Below, piece by piece: positions 61,195 through 64,000 of a stretch of 64,000 bases of DNA. The stretch lies in NCBI RefSeq assembly GCF_025642115.1, contig NZ_CP106753.1:2007501-2071500 (forward strand), read 5' to 3'. The position numbers and the translations under genes are program-made. The DNA comes from Chitiniphilus purpureus. GTDB lineage: Bacteria; Pseudomonadota; Gammaproteobacteria; Burkholderiales; Chitinibacteraceae. Numbering within the stretch: position 1 is the first letter of the stretch; each line of letters starts with the position of its first letter. The notes under the pieces are model-generated. The model was given only the letters and a program-made list of their open reading frames with translations. It searched no databases and had not been told where the DNA came from.

Positions 61195-63950
61195 ACGACC
61201 CCATCCGCGCCCGCACCCTGGAGATCGGCCGCAGTACCGTGATCCCGACCGACGCGCAGGCCCTGTATCTGCACTGCGCGTTCTTCCTGCCCGGATCGCG
61301 CATCCTGTCGGACGAGACCTTCCGGCTGGTGAGCCTGGGCGGGCAGGAGAGCGCCTCCGAGCCCTTTGAATACCAGCTCACGCTGCATGCCAACACCGGC
61401 TCCGATTCGGACCACGTCGCCGGGCGGCCACAGCGTGTGCGGCAGCCGCTGCGTTTTTCCGAGCTGATCGGCCGCCCGGCGACCGCCGCGGTGCACTACC
61501 CGGTGCCGCAGGGCCAACTGGTGGTGGCCGAGCGTTTCGCACAGGCGGTGCGCGGCAACGGCGACACCGACGGGTTGGCGCTGTTCAACGGCATCGTCAC
61601 CACGTTCGCGATGGAGGAGCCCGGCGTCTACCGCGCCACGCTGCGGCCGGCGCTGTACAAGCTGACGCTGACCAACCGCTACCAGGTGTACAGCCACCTG
61701 AGCATCTGCGGCGTGATCGAGGCGCTGATGAAGCGCCACCGCGTGGCGTACTCGGTCGCCGGCATCAGCGGCGAGCACAATCTGGCCACCGCCCGGGTGC
61801 AGGACTGGCTGCAGGCCGGCGAGACCGACTATGAACTGCTGCGCCGGCTGATGAACAAGGCGCATATCGGCTACTACATCGCCCATGGTGCCACCGGCCA
61901 CACCGTGGTGTTCCTCAACCGCGCCGACTACCCGACGGCCTGCCCGGACGGGCGCCCGCTGCGCTACACCGCCACCCTGCTCGACGAGGTGGGCCTGCAC
62001 CAGCCGGACCTGGTGACCCAGTACAGCTACCAGGTGTCGCTGCAGCCCAGCGCGGTGAGCGGCACCGCCACCCGCCAGGAGGCGGCCTGGGAGCGCGACG
62101 CGGTGGCCGAGCCCACCTCGTACCATGCGCGCACGCTGGACGACGCGGGCGAGCTGCCGTTCCGCCAGTACAAGATCTACCAGTACGGCTGCAGCCAGGA
62201 TGAGCTGCAGGAATTCGCCGGCCGCACGCAGCTGGCGCTCTCGGGCGCGGGCAGCCAGCTCTCCGGTGCCAGCACCTGCCCGTTCCTGCGCGTGGGCCAT
62301 CGGTTCGAGGTCAGCGGCGATCCGTGGGACGGCAACCCCGACCCGGTGCGTCCCACGCTGGCCGACCAGCCCTTCGTGCTCACCATGGTCAAGCACGAGG
62401 CCAGCCTGGATGGCGGTTACCAGAACCAGTTCCAGGCCATCGACGCGGCCGGGCTGCTCGCGCCGTTCTCGATCGCCGACACCCAGCAGGGCGCGGTGCT
62501 GGCCGTGGTGGTGCCACCGCCACCGCCGCCGGACTGGCGCTACTACGACAAGCACGTCTACACCCCCGACACCGCCACCATGCTTGATCACGAGGGCGAC
62601 CAGCGCCAGCTGAAGGCGATCGGGGTATACGTGCGCTTCACCACCGACGAGGCGGACGACACAGCGGCACGGGTCTGGGTCAAGCTCGCCCCGCATATGC
62701 AGACCGTGCCCGAATACGGCGTGACCGTGACCGTGGCGCGCGCGCAGGACGAATCCGAGCTGCCCGAAGTGCAGAGCATCGTGCAGAGCAACGGCACGCA
62801 GGTGATCATGCCCTCGGGCTGGACCGCGAGCAGCCACGTGGGCAACAGCTACGGCACGAGCTACGGCGACGGCAAGCGCATCACCTTCGGCGCCAGCTCG
62901 CGTTACGACCTGGGCAATGCAGTCAACCTCGTCACTGCCGCCTATGCACGCGGCGTGTTCCGCGACGCGAACTACGCGCAGGGCGGCAGCTACGGCTACA
63001 GCACGTCCGAACAAGCCGCCGACGGCATGCTCAGCGAATCGTGGTCGTTCGGTTGCGGCTATGGCAACAGCTGGGCCAAGGAAAGCAAGAATTTCTCCGC
63101 CACTGGCCGCAGTTTCAACCACACGGTGCGCGGCAAATACGATACCGGCCTGCAGCTGGACGAGGCCAGCTACCCCGACGCGGCGGGGGCCGTGGACGCC
63201 AATGTGGTCGAAACCTTTGGCAACACCTGGGTCAAGAGCACCCAGATCGGCAACAGCACCGCCAACAACACCATGATCGGCAACAGCGATGCCACGTCGA
63301 TCACCATCGGCGATTCGCTGTCGGCGGCCGTGCAGGTAGGCAATACCGTCAACGCGCACATCATGACGGGCATCGCCAGCAACACCAGCTTGCATAACAT
63401 CGATCGCAATGCCTCGGTCACCGCCATGACCGACAGCCTCAGCGCGGTAGGCGTATCCATCAGTGCCGGCATGGTGGGGATGACCCGGAACACCAGCCTC
63501 ACCGGCATGGCCGAAAGCATCAACATCACCGGCAGCAACCAGAGCATGTCGATGACCGGCTCGCAGCAGAGCATATCGGCCAACGGCAGCGTCACCAGCA
63601 TGGAAGCCACCGGCATGGTCACCAGCATGAGCATGACCGGGATGCGCACCGGCACCAGCATGACCGGCATGGTCAACGACACCAGCATGACCGGGGTGAC
63701 GACCAGCACCAGCATGGTGGGCAGTACCACCAGCGTGAGCATGGTGGGCATGAGCACTTCGATGAGCATGGTTGCCGACAGCTCTTCGGTCAGTCTGGCC
63801 GGCAACAGCGTCTCGGCGAACATCGTCAACAACCAAATCAGCGCCGACTGCTTTCTCGCCGGTGCGGTGGGCGGCGTGGACCAGCGCGCCAAGTGCACGC
63901 TGGAACAAATCATCGTCGAAGTCATGTCCAGCGTCCGGTTGATCATGTGA
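61191..63950 (+). CDS. Unusual VgrG-like spike protein with a Met/Ser/Thr/Gly repeat stalk
   Basis: 919 residues. VgrG-like base: 'EPFEYQLTLHA' at the start and 'LFNGIVTTF', then 'LQAGETDYELLRRLMNKAHIGYY'. An OB-fold-like segment lies at about 485-560 ('ARVWVKLAPHMQTVPEYGVTV'), then 'SYGTSYGDGKRITFG'. Residues 684-885 are 22 repeats of 9-10 residues with core S-M-T-G-M, the expected shape of a beta-helical spike shaft. The last 34 residues hold a Cys and are hydrophobic. It starts by ATGA overlap with tssG. It lacks the DUF2345 stalk of the other VgrG. Confidence 0.85.
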   Translation: MNDPIRARTLEIGRSTVIPTDAQALYLHCAFFLPGSRILSDETFRLVSLGGQESASEPFEYQLTLHANTGSDSDHVAGRPQRVRQPLRFSELIGRPATAAVHYPVPQGQLVVAERFAQAVRGNGDTDGLALFNGIVTTFAMEEPGVYRATLRPALYKLTLTNRYQVYSHLSICGVIEALMKRHRVAYSVAGISGEHNLATARVQDWLQAGETDYELLRRLMNKAHIGYYIAHGATGHTVVFLNRADYPTACPDGRPLRYTATLLDEVGLHQPDLVTQYSYQVSLQPSAVSGTATRQEAAWERDAVAEPTSYHARTLDDAGELPFRQYKIYQYGCSQDELQEFAGRTQLALSGAGSQLSGASTCPFLRVGHRFEVSGDPWDGNPDPVRPTLADQPFVLTMVKHEASLDGGYQNQFQAIDAAGLLAPFSIADTQQGAVLAVVVPPPPPPDWRYYDKHVYTPDTATMLDHEGDQRQLKAIGVYVRFTTDEADDTAARVWVKLAPHMQTVPEYGVTVTVARAQDESELPEVQSIVQSNGTQVIMPSGWTASSHVGNSYGTSYGDGKRITFGASSRYDLGNAVNLVTAAYARGVFRDANYAQGGSYGYSTSEQAADGMLSESWSFGCGYGNSWAKESKNFSATGRSFNHTVRGKYDTGLQLDEASYPDAAGAVDANVVETFGNTWVKSTQIGNSTANNTMIGNSDATSITIGDSLSAAVQVGNTVNAHIMTGIASNTSLHNIDRNASVTAMTDSLSAVGVSISAGMVGMTRNTSLTGMAESINITGSNQSMSMTGSQQSISANGSVTSMEATGMVTSMSMTGMRTGTSMTGMVNDTSMTGVTTSTSMVGSTTSVSMVGMSTSMSMVADSSSVSLAGNSVSANIVNNQISADCFLAGAVGGVDQRAKCTLEQIIVEVMSSVRLIM
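63240..63845 (+). repeat. 22-unit repeat region encoding the spike shaft
   Basis: Four 10-residue units (TQIGNSTANN type) are followed by eighteen 9-residue units (SMTGMVNDT, SMTGVTTST, SMVGSTTSV and similar). Position 4 is Gly in most units and position 8 is often Ser. DNA copies are diverged, so the array is old rather than a recent slippage product. Confidence 0.85.
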
Positions 63951-63967
63951 GGGGAAGAGGATGATGA

Positions 63968-64000
63968 ATGTCGCTCACCATCGATACCCCCGGCCCTCCG
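63968..64000 (+). CDS. Start of the next T6SS operon gene (truncated by window end)
   Basis: Eleven codons from the ATG at 63968 (MSLTIDTPGPP), preceded by GAAGAGG at good spacing and 17 bp after the spike gene. Too short to identify; the position suggests another T6SS component or effector accessory. Confidence 0.5.
   Translation, partial: MSLTIDTPGPP

Noticed and set aside
58064..63908. Long minus-strand frames (666 and 916 codons) opposite tssF and the second VgrG
   Set aside because: No recognisable domains and His/Val/Gly-biased composition typical of antisense shadows; the plus-strand proteins are clear T6SS components.

Overview
The window reads as chromosomal DNA of a GC-rich, Gram-negative, chitin-degrading betaproteobacterium. 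I infer the chitinolytic Neisseriales (Chitinibacteraceae-like) from three things: two secreted GH19 chitinases with CBM5/12-type modules and Pro/Thr linkers, the ilvE / small zinc-finger protein / waaF order seen in betaproteobacteria, and class Ia ribonucleotide reductase under an NrdR-type operator. Gene density is normal and most genes are vertical-looking housekeeping or lifestyle genes. The exception is an AT-rich island at about 7.1-14.1 kb.

Layout. 0.3-1.4 kb: two small membrane proteins (DUF2214; LysE exporter). 1.5-7.1 kb: nrdA and nrdB, with a 32-bp-spaced pair of NrdR boxes and a DnaA-like box in front, and two paralogous exported proteins of unknown function between the two reductase genes. 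7.1-14.1 kb: an acquired island. It starts immediately downstream of nrdB with three 17-bp direct repeats at two-helical-turn spacing and a perfect 42-bp palindromic terminator. It carries a Hachiman antiphage operon (hamA nuclease, hamB helicase) plus a DUF3223 protein on the minus strand, then a Tn7-like HTH-tnsA-tnsB remnant whose tnsB is cut off by the end of an IS3-family element. A candidate inverted copy of the 17-bp repeat lies at the far side (14068).

14.4-24.5 kb: GH19 chitinase 1, small membrane/secreted proteins, and a run of divergently paired regulator/target genes. These are LysR with a serine beta-lactamase-fold hydrolase, MerR (CadR/PbrR-like) with a CDF transporter, and TetR with a DUF1348 protein, with visible operators for the last two. 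A frameshifted secreted-protein pseudogene follows. 24.6-29.1 kb: a PmrAB-like two-component system in one tight run with a lipid A phosphoethanolamine transferase (EptA) and a PAP2 phosphatase, a lipid A modification module. 29.5-31.5 kb: an exported alpha/beta hydrolase, a mostly empty stretch and tRNA-Ser(CGA). 31.7-38.9 kb: mltF, gltX, sodC, nagZ-like GH3, a small basic secreted protein, gene debris and a periplasmic amino-acid-binding protein. 39.2-45.6 kb: GH19 chitinase 2, aroA, waaF, a decayed-looking cupin gene, a zf-CHCC protein and ilvE.

45.9-64.0 kb: a type VI secretion (T6SS) locus. Two sigma-54 enhancer-binding proteins come first, then a minus-strand vgrG / PoNe DNase toxin / PoNi immunity operon. 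A good sigma-54 (-24/-12) promoter sits in the divergent gap ahead of the structural operon tssBC (one fused sheath gene), hcp, tssE, tssF, tssG and a second, unusual VgrG. That second VgrG has a 22-unit Met/Ser/Thr/Gly-rich repeat stalk. The operon runs off the window end. The genes fit together as a contact-dependent competition machine with its own regulators and a DNA-cutting effector.

The most unusual items are the tssB-tssC gene fusion, the 9/10-residue repeat stalk of the second VgrG, the Hachiman/Tn7-like island with putative transposase-binding repeats, and the paralogous unknown pair inside the nrdAB operon. All calls come from reading the sequence; no database search was run.
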